From: an uncultured Alphaproteobacteria bacterium
GTDB lineage: Bacteria; Pseudomonadota; Alphaproteobacteria; Micropepsales; Micropepsaceae
Reading direction: 5' to 3'
NCBI GenBank assembly: GCA_902826695.1
Contig: CADEFU010000003.1
Coordinates: forward strand, 124,001-188,000
Length of the DNA: 64,000 bases
In this document: positions 1-7,435 of the stretch, one piece after another
Numbering within the stretch: the stretch's first letter is position 1
How the letters are laid out: the number at the start of each line of letters is the position of its first letter
Made by a program: the position numbers and the translations under genes
Notes under the pieces: model-generated
The model's input: only the letters and a program-made list of their open reading frames with translations
Databases searched by the model: none
What the model was told of the DNA's origin: nothing

Positions 1-50
1 TCGCGGTGTTTGCCATCGGCATGCTGATGCGCAGCGGCCGCGGCGGCTGA
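1..50 (+). CDS. C-terminal end of an unidentified protein (partial)
   Basis: The third frame is open from the left edge and ends in TGA at 48-50, encoding a tail that reads AVFAIGMLMRSGRGG. The hydrophobic run suggests the end of a membrane segment. Too little is present to name a family. The gene begins outside the window. Confidence 0.4.
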   Translation, partial: AVFAIGMLMRSGRGG

Positions 51-136
51 ACGGGTAGCGACGGCACGCTCAGCAGCTTTTGCGTCGTGTGAAACGCGGC
101 AGCACTTTCAAGGCGTGCACCCTCTTCTGCGGCTGA

Positions 137-373
137 GGAAACCCGCACGTCTGGCGCTTACGTTGCTCACACACCAGCGCCGAAGTCCGGCTCGCCGCGC
201 GCAACGATCCCGCCCTCGCCGGCGGCCTCAGGCCCGCGATCGAGAAGTACAAACGCATCTGCGCATCGGCGCAAGCAAGGAGGCGGAAGCCTTCTACCAC
301 CTGGCCTGCGAAACGATGATCGGCCTTGCCACGACCCAGGGCAGCGCACCGCTGTCACATGAAAGACAGTGAT
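137..373 (+). pseudogene. Possible relic of a frameshifted gene in a gene-poor stretch
   Basis: Positions 51-513 hold no convincing intact gene. One frame (137 to about 320) reads protein-like text including ARNDPALAGGLRPAIEKY and KRICAS. About there the sense switches to another frame reading ASKEAEAFYHLACETMIGL and ending at 370-372. Joined across a single shift near 270-280 these would make one helical segment with no recognisable family. This may be a decayed gene fragment or chance in GC-rich DNA. Confidence 0.22.
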
Positions 374-494
374 AGACGAACTCCGCGCGCTCGCCAGAAA
401 GGTGACGCGATTGGCCGCGCGGCATTCCCCGCTCACGGGCTCGAGACTCTGTCGTACGCGCAACCGTCAAAGAACGAACCCAAGTCCTAGGACC

Positions 495-511
495 GCAGGC
501 AGCCCGCCTGC
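495..511. terminator. Short hairpin after the 514-1335 gene
   Basis: GCAGGC pairs with GCCTGC around a five-base loop. It lies just beyond the TAA of the minus-strand gene ending at 514. No T tract follows on either strand, so termination activity is uncertain. Confidence 0.3.
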
Positions 512-513
512 TC

Positions 514-1335
514 TTAGAAGAGTTGCCGTTGGGTCTCATAGGGGATCGGCAGCACACCAATGATAACCCACGGATTCGGTGCAACCTGATGGTACTGTTG
601 TGTCGTACCGAGAAAGAAATGCAAGTCGGTCTTCAGGAACTGGGTCAGGTATTTGGTCCTTACCTTCGCGAGGGCCGCCGTCTCGTCACCCTCACACTGG
701 CGCACACAGTTCCAGAACAATGCACCGATTTCCCAATCCAGTATCTGAAGCGTCGATTCCCTGCCGTCTGCATCCGTGAACCGGTATGAAAAGCTGTAAG
801 GCAGCTTAGGGATGATATCAAACGTCTCCCGCCAACGCTCATCACTGAATAGTTCGACCTGTTTTGATTTGGCGCGCATCTCCGCGACTTTGGCGACTTT
901 CCATTCTCGCTCTTCGTCTTCGATAGTAAACTCAAGGATTTTCGCAGGTTTGAACACGGCAAGTGAGGCCTTGTTCGCCTTGGCTGCATCGATAAGCGGC
1001 TGAAGTCGCGTCTCTACCGCCGCAGTTTTCAAAAGAAGCTTACGGCGGTCGCGCCAGTTGTCAGCGGTGCCGATATGTCCAGTTGGCGTAAGCTCGTTGA
1101 AGTCTGCCGGGTTGCGAGTTTCTGGTCGCGGATCGGTCTTGCTTTTCACGAGCTTGCAATCCACCCAATCGTACTTGGAGTACTGCTCGGTTTCATTCAA
1201 GCGGCGAAATGGAACAGGGTAGATCCGGACCCATGAGCCGTCCGCGCGAACGCCAGCTGTGCACACTGTCTCTCCGTATTTGCGCGACAGTGTGGGGTAG
1301 GTTTTAACTGTTATAAGAACGCGCTCTTTGGACAT
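514..1335 (-). CDS. Conserved protein of unknown function, partner of DUF488 protein
   Basis: A 273-residue soluble protein with no signal peptide or membrane segment. The N-terminus reads VLITVKTYPTLSRKYGETVC followed by TAGVRADGSWVRIYPVPFR. I recognise this as a recurring uncharacterised family often found beside DUF488 proteins; a dual-OB-fold type domain is possible but I cannot confirm it. It lies 12 bp after the DUF488 gene on the same strand, with an AGAGAGG ribosome site 5 bases before its ATG, so the two are probably co-transcribed and act together. GC is lower than in flanking housekeeping genes, which hints at transfer. Function unknown; a nucleic-acid or stress/defence role is only a guess. 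Confidence 0.75.
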   Translation of the reverse strand: MSKERVLITVKTYPTLSRKYGETVCTAGVRADGSWVRIYPVPFRRLNETEQYSKYDWVDCKLVKSKTDPRPETRNPADFNELTPTGHIGTADNWRDRRKLLLKTAAVETRLQPLIDAAKANKASLAVFKPAKILEFTIEDEEREWKVAKVAEMRAKSKQVELFSDERWRETFDIIPKLPYSFSYRFTDADGRESTLQILDWEIGALFWNCVRQCEGDETAALAKVRTKYLTQFLKTDLHFFLGTTQQYHQVAPNPWVIIGVLPIPYETQRQLF

Positions 1336-1347
1336 AGCCCTCTCTGG

Positions 1348-2241
1348 CTACAGGTGGAGTATGTTCCATTTGTTCCGCGCCCCGTTTTTGAGCGCTTCCG
1401 CGACGCAATGGCGGTGGCACTGCTCGGGGAGATTTTCGTAGCAGGTGAGCGCTACCCGGTCTCCATTCGCGATCCATCCGCGGATTTTGTCCAACGCTTC
1501 GCTTTGCTTGGGCAGATCTCTCTTTTCGTAAATTGCAAACAGAGCGTCGTAGTCCGCCTGGGTATTCAGTTGACGGCGCCGGTCGCCGGCTATCCCCAAC
1601 TCTGGCAGATGCTCGTACCGTACGCCCACGCCTTCGCAACTCTTGGACAACGTCCCCTTGGAGAATCCGTATTTGCGGCTCAAAGGATTGCGGCGGACGT
1701 CGCAAAGTACGGTCACCCCGGCAAGAAGGAGCCGGTTGAGGTACGTTTCCAACGACAAGCCCTCGTACCCAAGTGTACAGAGGCCAGGGCTACTCGCTGG
1801 GCGCGCCGCCTTGATAGCCTTTAGCGTCTCCGGTTCGCGCTTGAGCAGACGACCTGCCATTTCGCTGTGGATAGCGTAGTACGGATATCGGCGATACACC
1901 TCGGCAACGAGCGCGTCCCCTCGCAAATGCGCGTGCTTCTTCGCGAATGATTTCATGTCGGAGAGCACTGGCGCAGACACCGATGCGGCCGCCTTGCCGC
2001 TGGGCGTAATTTTCCAGGTGGGTCCGTCGCCTGACAGAAGCCTCTGATCTGTCAAACGGCGCTTGTCAGCGTACGAGGTGAACGAGAACCCGCCATACTT
2101 GTAGGGAACGAAGTCGTAGGACGGCTCGTCTTCCGCGCTTACGCAATAGAGGAATAGCAGTTTCTGGAAGTCGAGCTTACCCACCTCGCCCCCGTGGGCG
2201 CCGAGCAATGCCAGCAGGCGCTTCTGTCGTTCGAATATCAT
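1348..2241 (-). CDS. DUF488 domain protein with extra N-terminal domain
   Basis: A 297-residue protein in two parts. Residues 1 to about 140 contain LDFQKLLFLY and a following KYGGFSF, reminiscent of DUF4065/SocA-like or other small regulatory folds. Residues about 150-297 are a DUF488 domain: LCTLGYEGLSLETY, CDVRRNPLSRKYGFSK, YEHLPELGI and CYENLPEQCHRHCVA match the conserved blocks, including the Cys/His cluster near the C-terminus. DUF488 proteins have no firmly established activity. First gene of a two-gene minus-strand operon with the 514-1335 gene. The upstream region has the inverted repeat ATAACC (2280-2285) / GGTTAT (2300-2305), a possible operator. Confidence 0.8.
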   Translation of the reverse strand: MIFERQKRLLALLGAHGGEVGKLDFQKLLFLYCVSAEDEPSYDFVPYKYGGFSFTSYADKRRLTDQRLLSGDGPTWKITPSGKAAASVSAPVLSDMKSFAKKHAHLRGDALVAEVYRRYPYYAIHSEMAGRLLKREPETLKAIKAARPASSPGLCTLGYEGLSLETYLNRLLLAGVTVLCDVRRNPLSRKYGFSKGTLSKSCEGVGVRYEHLPELGIAGDRRRQLNTQADYDALFAIYEKRDLPKQSEALDKIRGWIANGDRVALTCYENLPEQCHRHCVAEALKNGARNKWNILHL

Positions 2242-2279
2242 TCTGCGGTTCTACAGATTCGTGAACTCTTGGGCAAATG

Positions 2280-2305
2280 ATAACCGTTCGCGGTCGGTAG
2301 GTTAT
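2280..2305. promoter_or_regulatory. Inverted repeat upstream of the DUF488 operon
   Basis: ATAACC at 2280-2285 and GGTTAT at 2300-2305 form a 6-bp inverted repeat separated by 14 bases. It lies 39 bp upstream of the DUF488 start, in the region that must hold that operon's promoter. It could be a repressor site; nothing else supports this. Confidence 0.3.
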
Positions 2306-2319
2306 GGCATTGATTTTAC

Positions 2320-2348
2320 TTGACTTTTCGTACAATGTTCTCTATTCG
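2320..2348 (+). promoter_or_regulatory. Possible sigma70-type promoter toward xseA
   Basis: TTGACT at 2320-2325 is followed after 17 bases by TATTCG at 2343-2348. The -35 is good and the -10 is weak. It would give a leader of over 200 bases before xseA that contains the CTAACG cluster. The surrounding stretch is locally AT-rich. Confidence 0.3.
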
Positions 2349-2420
2349 TACCAGATGCTCCAAGCCCTCGCAAATCCCCACGCCACAGCCCCCGCGCCAG
2401 CGGGCCGGACGCCCCGCCGC

Positions 2421-2500
2421 CTAACGCCAACCAAACGCATTTCTAACGGATATCTAACGGCAAAAGCCGCGGACTTGAGCCAATCTAACGCTTCTAACGG
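2421..2500 (+). repeat. Cluster of five CTAACG motifs in the xseA leader
   Basis: CTAACG begins at 2421, 2443, 2454, 2485 and 2494. Two copies are embedded in the identical 13-mer TTCTAACGGATAT (2441-2453 and 2492-2504). The spacing is irregular (22, 11, 31 and 9). No gene is visible in 2242-2575, so this is the most notable content of that stretch. Possible binding-site array or remnant of a small tandem repeat. Confidence 0.55.
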
Positions 2501-2575
2501 ATATGATTTTGCATCGCGCGCACACGCACAACGCGAAGGGTCGTACGCCCGCCTTTCAGCCGCTACGGTGAGCCC

Positions 2576-4042
2576 ATGAGTTCCACGGATTCGCCCCCGC
2601 TGATCGCCCGCACTGCGTCCGCCGACGACGCGCGCGTCGCCAACGTGCCCGAATTCACGGTCAGCGAAATCTCCGCCGCCGTGAAGCAGTCGATCGAACG
2701 CGGCTTCGCCTTCGTGCGCGTGAAGGGTGAACTCTCCGGCGTGAAGCGTCACACGTCCGGCCACGTCTATCTCGACCTGAAAGATACCGGCGCCGTGCTT
2801 AGCGGTGTCATCTGGAAGGGATCGATCCGGAACTTGCGCGTGCAGCCGGAAAACGGCCTCGAAGTCGTCGCCACCGGCCGCCTCACCACGTTCGGCGGTC
2901 AGTCGAAATACCAAATCGTCATCGAGCAGCTGCAGCTCGCAGGCGTCGGCGCGCTGATGAAGCAGATCGAAGAGCGCCGCAAGAAACTCACCGCCGAAGG
3001 CCTGTTCGCGGAGGAGCGCAAGAAGGCGCTGCCTTATCTCCCGCGTGTCATCGGCGTGATCACCTCGCCGACCGGCGCCGTCATCCGCGATATTCTACAT
3101 CGGCTGCAGGATCGCTTCCCGCGCCACGTCGTCGTCTGGCCCGTGGCGGTGCAGGGCGAACGCGCGGCCGCCGAAGTCACCGCTGCGATCAACGGCTTCA
3201 ACGCGCTGAAACCCGGCGGCCCCGTGCCGCGTCCCGACGTGCTCATCGTCGCGCGCGGCGGCGGCTCGATCGAAGACTTGATGGCGTTCAACGACGAGGC
3301 GGTCGTGCGCGCCGCGGCGGCGAGCGATATCCCGCTCATCTCCGCCGTCGGCCACGAAACCGACACGACGCTGATCGACTTCGCCTCTGACCGCCGCGCG
3401 CCCACGCCGACCGCCGCCGCCGAGATGGCCGTCCCCGTGCGCAGCGAACTCGTGCACAAAGTGGTGGACCGCGCGCATCGCCTGGAAACCGGCCGCCTAC
3501 GCCTGTTCGACGGCGCGCGTCAGCGGCTGACCGACATCGCCCGCGCGCTGCCCCGCCGCGAACGCCTGCTCGAAAGCCCGCGCCAGCGCTTCGACCACAC
3601 GGCAGCGAAACTCGGCAGCGCACTGACGCTGCTCGTGCACCGCCAACGCGCGCGCTTCGACCGTGCCGCCGCGGGGTTGACGCCGGCCCCGCTCCTGCAA
3701 GTGGTCCGCAAGGATCACGAGAAGGTCACGACACTCGCCCACCGCATGCAGCTCTCGATGCAGCGCCGCGCCAGCGACGCGTCGAACCGCCTAACCACGG
3801 GCGCAAAGCTGCTCGACACGCTGAGCTACCGCGCCACGCTGAACCGCGGCTTCGCGCTGGTGGCAAAAGCGGGCAAGGGCCTCGTCGAACGCGGCGCGGA
3901 GATCAAGGCGGGCGACAAGCTTGAAATCACCTTCGCCGACGGCACGGCGCCGGCGACGGCGACTGGCAGTGTCGTCAGCAGCGCCACCCCGCCCGCCAGC
4001 CGGAAAAAGGCGAAAACCGCGGGCCAAGGAGACCTCTTCTAG
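2576..4042 (+). CDS. xseA: Exodeoxyribonuclease VII large subunit
   Basis: At 488 residues it is near the usual length. With XseB it degrades single-stranded DNA in both directions and acts in mismatch repair and DNA turnover. Residues about 22-120 form the OB-fold nucleic-acid binding domain (FTVSEISAAVKQSIERGF, SGHVYLDLKD). The catalytic region follows, with YLPRVIGVITSPTGAVIRDI, the DVLIVARGGGSIEDL block and SAVGHETDTTLIDFASDRRA, all family signatures. A charged helical region and the GFALV segment close the protein. The start at 2576 is supported by the beginning of homologous-looking sequence; the ribosome site is weak. DUF2093 and an M23 peptidase follow in a common alphaproteobacterial order. 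Confidence 0.96.
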   Translation: MSSTDSPPLIARTASADDARVANVPEFTVSEISAAVKQSIERGFAFVRVKGELSGVKRHTSGHVYLDLKDTGAVLSGVIWKGSIRNLRVQPENGLEVVATGRLTTFGGQSKYQIVIEQLQLAGVGALMKQIEERRKKLTAEGLFAEERKKALPYLPRVIGVITSPTGAVIRDILHRLQDRFPRHVVVWPVAVQGERAAAEVTAAINGFNALKPGGPVPRPDVLIVARGGGSIEDLMAFNDEAVVRAAAASDIPLISAVGHETDTTLIDFASDRRAPTPTAAAEMAVPVRSELVHKVVDRAHRLETGRLRLFDGARQRLTDIARALPRRERLLESPRQRFDHTAAKLGSALTLLVHRQRARFDRAAAGLTPAPLLQVVRKDHEKVTTLAHRMQLSMQRRASDASNRLTTGAKLLDTLSYRATLNRGFALVAKAGKGLVERGAEIKAGDKLEITFADGTAPATATGSVVSSATPPASRKKAKTAGQGDLF

Positions 4043-4092
4043 ATGCAAGCCGTGACCGCTATCCTCTCGGCCGGAACCAAGGACACCACCCC

Positions 4093-4308
4093 ATGAACAT
4101 CATGGATCGCGGCATCGGCAAACAAGCGACGCTGCAGTATCTCGACGGCGAGTACCGCGTGCTGACGCAAGGCACCTACGTCGTGTGCGCCGTTACCGGC
4201 ACGCCCATCGCGCTCGAAGACTTGCGATACTGGAACGTGGACCGGCAGGAAGCTTACGCGAACGCGATCGTCGCCAACCGCCGCTTCGCCGAACTGCAAA
4301 AAAAGTGA
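4093..4308 (+). CDS. DUF2093 family small protein
   Basis: A 71-residue cytoplasmic protein. The blocks ATLQYLDGEYRVLTQGTYVV, CAVTGTPIALEDLRYWNVDRQ and EAYA match DUF2093, a short family almost confined to Alphaproteobacteria and usually found between xseA and an M23 peptidase. Its function is not known. A second in-frame ATG three codons in could also be the start. The single Cys and the compact size suggest a small beta-rich domain, but no motif defines an activity. Confidence 0.9.
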   Translation: MNIMDRGIGKQATLQYLDGEYRVLTQGTYVVCAVTGTPIALEDLRYWNVDRQEAYANAIVANRRFAELQKK

Positions 4309-4315
4309 GTTAAGG

Positions 4316-5140
4316 ATGCTTCACCGCCGCCACGCGCTCACCGCCGGATTGAGTCTCGCGACACTCGTCGCGGTGGGCACCCGCGCGCGCGCCGAAGCGA
4401 CGCTCCGCGGTGAGTTCGTTCAAGGCACGCTCATTCGCGGGCGTACCGAACCCGGCGCCAGCGTCCACATCGACGGCCGCAAGCTCGGCGTCTCGGCGAA
4501 CGGCGACTTCGCATTCGGCTTCGCATACGACCGCAAGGACCCGGCCGAACTGCGCATCAAGCTTGCAGACGGCGCCGGCGAAACGAAGACGATCCCGGTG
4601 GCCGCGCGCGACTACAAGATCCAACGCATCAACGGCCTACCCGATAAATACGTCGAACCGCCGGCCTCCGTGCTCGCGCGCATCGAACGCGACAACCGCC
4701 TCATCGGCGCGGCGCGCGCTCGCAATACCGACGAAGCCTGGTTCGCCGATGACTTCGCCTGGCCAGTGAAGGGCCCGGTCACCGGCGTCTACGGCAGCCG
4801 CCGCATCCTGAACGGCGCGGAGAAGCGCCCGCACTACGGCGTCGACATCGCCGTCGGCACCGGCACGCCGATCAAAGCACCCGTCGGCGCGATCGTCGCG
4901 ATGGCCGACCCCGATCTCTATTTTACCGGCGGCACCGTGATCCTCGACCATGGCCACGGCATCTCTACCAGTTACCTCCATATGTCGCGCATCGACGTGA
5001 AAGTCGGCGACAAGGTGGAGAAGGGCGCAACGATCGGCGCGGTGGGCGCGACGGGCCGCGCGACGGGCCCGCATCTCTGCTGGCGCCTGAACTGGTTCGC
5101 CGAACGCCTCGACGCAGCCCTGGTGGTGCCCAAGCCATGA
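4316..5140 (+). CDS. Exported M23-family peptidase (LytM-like)
   Basis: A 274-residue protein with an N-terminal export signal (MLHRRHALTAG then a hydrophobic run to ARA near residue 26); the twin arginine makes Tat export possible. Residues about 30-100 form a beta-rich domain and about 148-270 the M23 domain. Visible residues are H173 and D177 (HYGVD), H222 (LHMS) and H253 (GPHLCW). The second His of the usual HxH pair is Cys255. Such enzymes cut or help remodel peptidoglycan in the periplasm. The gene starts 7 bp after DUF2093 and overlaps the next gene by 4 bp (ATGA), so the set is likely one operon with xseA. Confidence 0.9.
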   Translation: MLHRRHALTAGLSLATLVAVGTRARAEATLRGEFVQGTLIRGRTEPGASVHIDGRKLGVSANGDFAFGFAYDRKDPAELRIKLADGAGETKTIPVAARDYKIQRINGLPDKYVEPPASVLARIERDNRLIGAARARNTDEAWFADDFAWPVKGPVTGVYGSRRILNGAEKRPHYGVDIAVGTGTPIKAPVGAIVAMADPDLYFTGGTVILDHGHGISTSYLHMSRIDVKVGDKVEKGATIGAVGATGRATGPHLCWRLNWFAERLDAALVVPKP

Positions 5141-5529
5141 CCGACGCCAACCTGAAACGCTGGTACGACTACACGAAGAGCCACGACCACAAGGCGCTCT
5201 GGGAGATGCTTAGCGTCGACGCCGTGTTCGAAAGCCCGGTCGTCCACACGCCGCAAATCGGCCGCGAAATCACGTTCAAATACCTCCTCGGCGCCGACAA
5301 AGTGCTGGGCGGATCGGGCTTCAAATATGTCGGCGAATGGAAGAGCGAAAACGGCGCGGTCTTGGAGTTCGTAAACGAACTCCAAGGCATCAAGATCAAC
5401 GGCGTCGACATCATCACCTGGAACGCCGCAGGCCAAATCACCCATTTCAAGGTCATGATCCGCCCGCTGAAAGCGGTGAACATGCTGCACCAACTGATGG
5501 GTGCCGAACTCGCGAAAGCCGCGGGCTAG
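5137..5529 (+). CDS. SnoaL-like / NTF2-fold protein
   Basis: A 130-residue protein with the pattern of small NTF2-like (SnoaL-type) domains: an N-terminal helix with WYDYTKSHDHKALWEMLSVD, then DAVFESPVVHTPQIGREIT and later beta strands ending in FKVMIRPLKAVNML. These folds serve as small-molecule isomerases, hydrolases or non-catalytic binding proteins, so the substrate cannot be deduced. Translationally coupled to the M23 gene by a 4-bp overlap. Its 3' end overlaps the convergent acyltransferase gene by 4 bp. Confidence 0.75.
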   Translation: MTDANLKRWYDYTKSHDHKALWEMLSVDAVFESPVVHTPQIGREITFKYLLGADKVLGGSGFKYVGEWKSENGAVLEFVNELQGIKINGVDIITWNAAGQITHFKVMIRPLKAVNMLHQLMGAELAKAAG

Positions 5530-6470
5530 TTTTTCGGCCACCGGCTGTGCAGCCACAGCCAGTTCGCCGGATTCTCCCGGATGCGCTCTTCCAAGAACCG
5601 GTTGAGCGCGAGCGCCAGTTCGTAAGTGTCCTTTACCCGGTCGCCCGTGTTGGGCTGCGGAATCTCCGGGTACACGGTCACGCGAAAGCGCTGGTCCGGC
5701 AGCCGCACGCACCACGCCGGCACGATCGGCGCCCCGTGCTTGAGCGACAGCGTCGGCGCCGTGGGCGAGGTCATGGCCGCGCGCCCAAACAAAGGAACGG
5801 AGATACCGTCATTCGCCTTCTGATCGACGAGCATCGCAATGAACGCGTTTTCTTTGAGCGTCTTGATGATCGCCCGGACGCCGTCACCACCCTTCGCGGC
5901 CATCGTCGGCAGGCCGAGCCTGCGCTTTTCCGAAATCCACGCGTCGACGTAAGGGTTGTTCGGCGGGCGGTAGACCAGCGTGCCCTTCTCGCCGATGTCT
6001 GCGATGCAGCGCGGCATCAACTCCCAGTTTCCGCAGTGTCCGGACACGAAGAGCCCGCCCAGACCCTTGGCGATCGCCGCCCTGGCGTTCTCGATGCCGC
6101 CAATTTCGATCCGTGCGCCGGGTTTCATCGCCCAGAACTTGTCGAGATGCGCATACTCGGCGACCGTCCGCCCGAGATTGTCCCACATCGCGCGGATATG
6201 GCCGTCGCGCTCGGTTTCGCTCATCTCGGGGAAAGCGCGCGCCATCGCCTTCTGCGCGCGTCGCGTCACCGGGATCATCGGTCCGAGCTTCCGCGCCAGC
6301 CAGCCGCCGAGATCCGACGCGCGCCGCAGGCCCAGCACGCGAAACAGAGTCATCACGCTCCAAAAGAGCGCGTACTCCAGCGCATACACCGCCCGCATGG
6401 CGAGCGTTGTCGGCGCGTAGACTTTCTTCAGTGCTTTGCGAGCGCCAGGGGCAGTCGTCGTGTCAGACAT
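5526..6470 (-). CDS. Lipid A biosynthesis (LpxL/HtrB-type) acyltransferase
   Basis: A 314-residue protein of the lysophospholipid/lauroyl acyltransferase superfamily. The catalytic HxxxxE motif is visible as H145 CGNW E150. The hydrophobic segment at about 28-45 would anchor it to the inner membrane. The later VDQKANDGISVPLFGR and HGAPIVPAW blocks are typical. The likely role is adding a secondary acyl chain to Kdo-lipid A. It overlaps lpxK by 43 bp, so it is translated from the same transcript. Chain length and exact position on lipid A cannot be read from sequence, so no lpxL/lpxM symbol is assigned. Confidence 0.88.
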   Translation of the reverse strand: MSDTTTAPGARKALKKVYAPTTLAMRAVYALEYALFWSVMTLFRVLGLRRASDLGGWLARKLGPMIPVTRRAQKAMARAFPEMSETERDGHIRAMWDNLGRTVAEYAHLDKFWAMKPGARIEIGGIENARAAIAKGLGGLFVSGHCGNWELMPRCIADIGEKGTLVYRPPNNPYVDAWISEKRRLGLPTMAAKGGDGVRAIIKTLKENAFIAMLVDQKANDGISVPLFGRAAMTSPTAPTLSLKHGAPIVPAWCVRLPDQRFRVTVYPEIPQPNTGDRVKDTYELALALNRFLEERIRENPANWLWLHSRWPKN

Positions 6471-7435
6471 TGCTCGATCAATCGGTCTACTTCCGGAGCG
6501 GACTCCGGATCGAATTTCGCAGCGACTTTGAGTGCACTAATACCCTCGCGGCGTTCGGGCTCAAGCCGCAACAGATCCTTCTCCGTCGTCAGCAGCATCG
6601 CGTGGTGCCGCGCCGCCGTCTCGCGCAAGTCGGCCAAGTCGTCGTCGGAGTAGGCGTAATGATCCGCATACTCGAACCGCGCCGCAATCGTCGCGCCGCA
6701 GTCCTCAACAGTTGCGAAGAACTTCTTCGGCGCCCCAATCCCCGCAAACGCGACAACGCGCTGCCCTTCAAGCCGCGCGCGCTCCTCCGGCAGCGCTTCA
6801 AGCGAGGCGCGCAATATCGGCTTCTCGACCGGCAAGAAGACGTGCCCGGTCCCCATCACCACAACGGCGTCGCAGCGCGCCAGCCCATCCTCCACACGCT
6901 CGCGCAACGGACCCGCCGGAATAAGGCATCCGTTCCCAAACCCCTTCGCCGAGTCGATCACGACGAACGAAAGGTCCTTGGCCAAGCTCGGGTTCTGAAA
7001 CCCGTCATCCATCACGACAACCTGCGCGCCCCGCGAAATGGCAAGCCGCGCGCCGGCGGGGCGATCCGGCGAGACGACGGTCATCGCATGCTGCGCCAGC
7101 ATCAAGGGCTCGTCGCCCACATCTTCGGCCGTATCTTCCGCCGCATCGACGATCATCGCACCCGGAATGTCGGCGCCATAACCGCGCGACAGGAACGACA
7201 CCCGCAACCCGCGCGCCTTGAGCCGCTCTGCGATGGCAATCGAAAGCGGCGTCTTGCCGGTGCCGCCAGCGGTCAGGTTACCGATACAAACGACCGGCAC
7301 CGACGCCCGGAACGGCGTCACCAGTTTCGCCCGCGTCCGCCCCACGAATCCGTAGAGCCACCCAAGTGGCCGCAGCACAAAGGCAACCGACTCCTTCGGA
7401 TCCTCGTACCAAAAATCAGGCGCGCGCATTCGCAT
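6428..7435 (-). CDS. lpxK: Tetraacyldisaccharide 4'-kinase
   Basis: A 335-residue enzyme that phosphorylates the 4' position of the lipid A disaccharide at the inner membrane. The Walker A motif is at residues 56-62 (AGGTGKT) inside CIGNLTAGGTGKTPL. SRGYGA and VVMDDGFQNPSL are signature blocks. Alternative starts are Met1 and Met3. The reading frame overlaps the 3' end of waaA by about 20 bp and the acyltransferase by 43 bp, consistent with tight coupling of Kdo transfer, 4'-phosphorylation and late acylation. Confidence 0.96.
   Translation of the reverse strand: MRMRAPDFWYEDPKESVAFVLRPLGWLYGFVGRTRAKLVTPFRASVPVVCIGNLTAGGTGKTPLSIAIAERLKARGLRVSFLSRGYGADIPGAMIVDAAEDTAEDVGDEPLMLAQHAMTVVSPDRPAGARLAISRGAQVVVMDDGFQNPSLAKDLSFVVIDSAKGFGNGCLIPAGPLRERVEDGLARCDAVVVMGTGHVFLPVEKPILRASLEALPEERARLEGQRVVAFAGIGAPKKFFATVEDCGATIAARFEYADHYAYSDDDLADLRETAARHHAMLLTTEKDLLRLEPERREGISALKVAAKFDPESAPEVDRLIEQCLTRRLPLALAKH

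Noticed and set aside
2421..2504. CTAACG copies as a CRISPR array
   Set aside because: The motif is only six to thirteen bases, the spacing is irregular and there are no spacer-sized units or cas genes.
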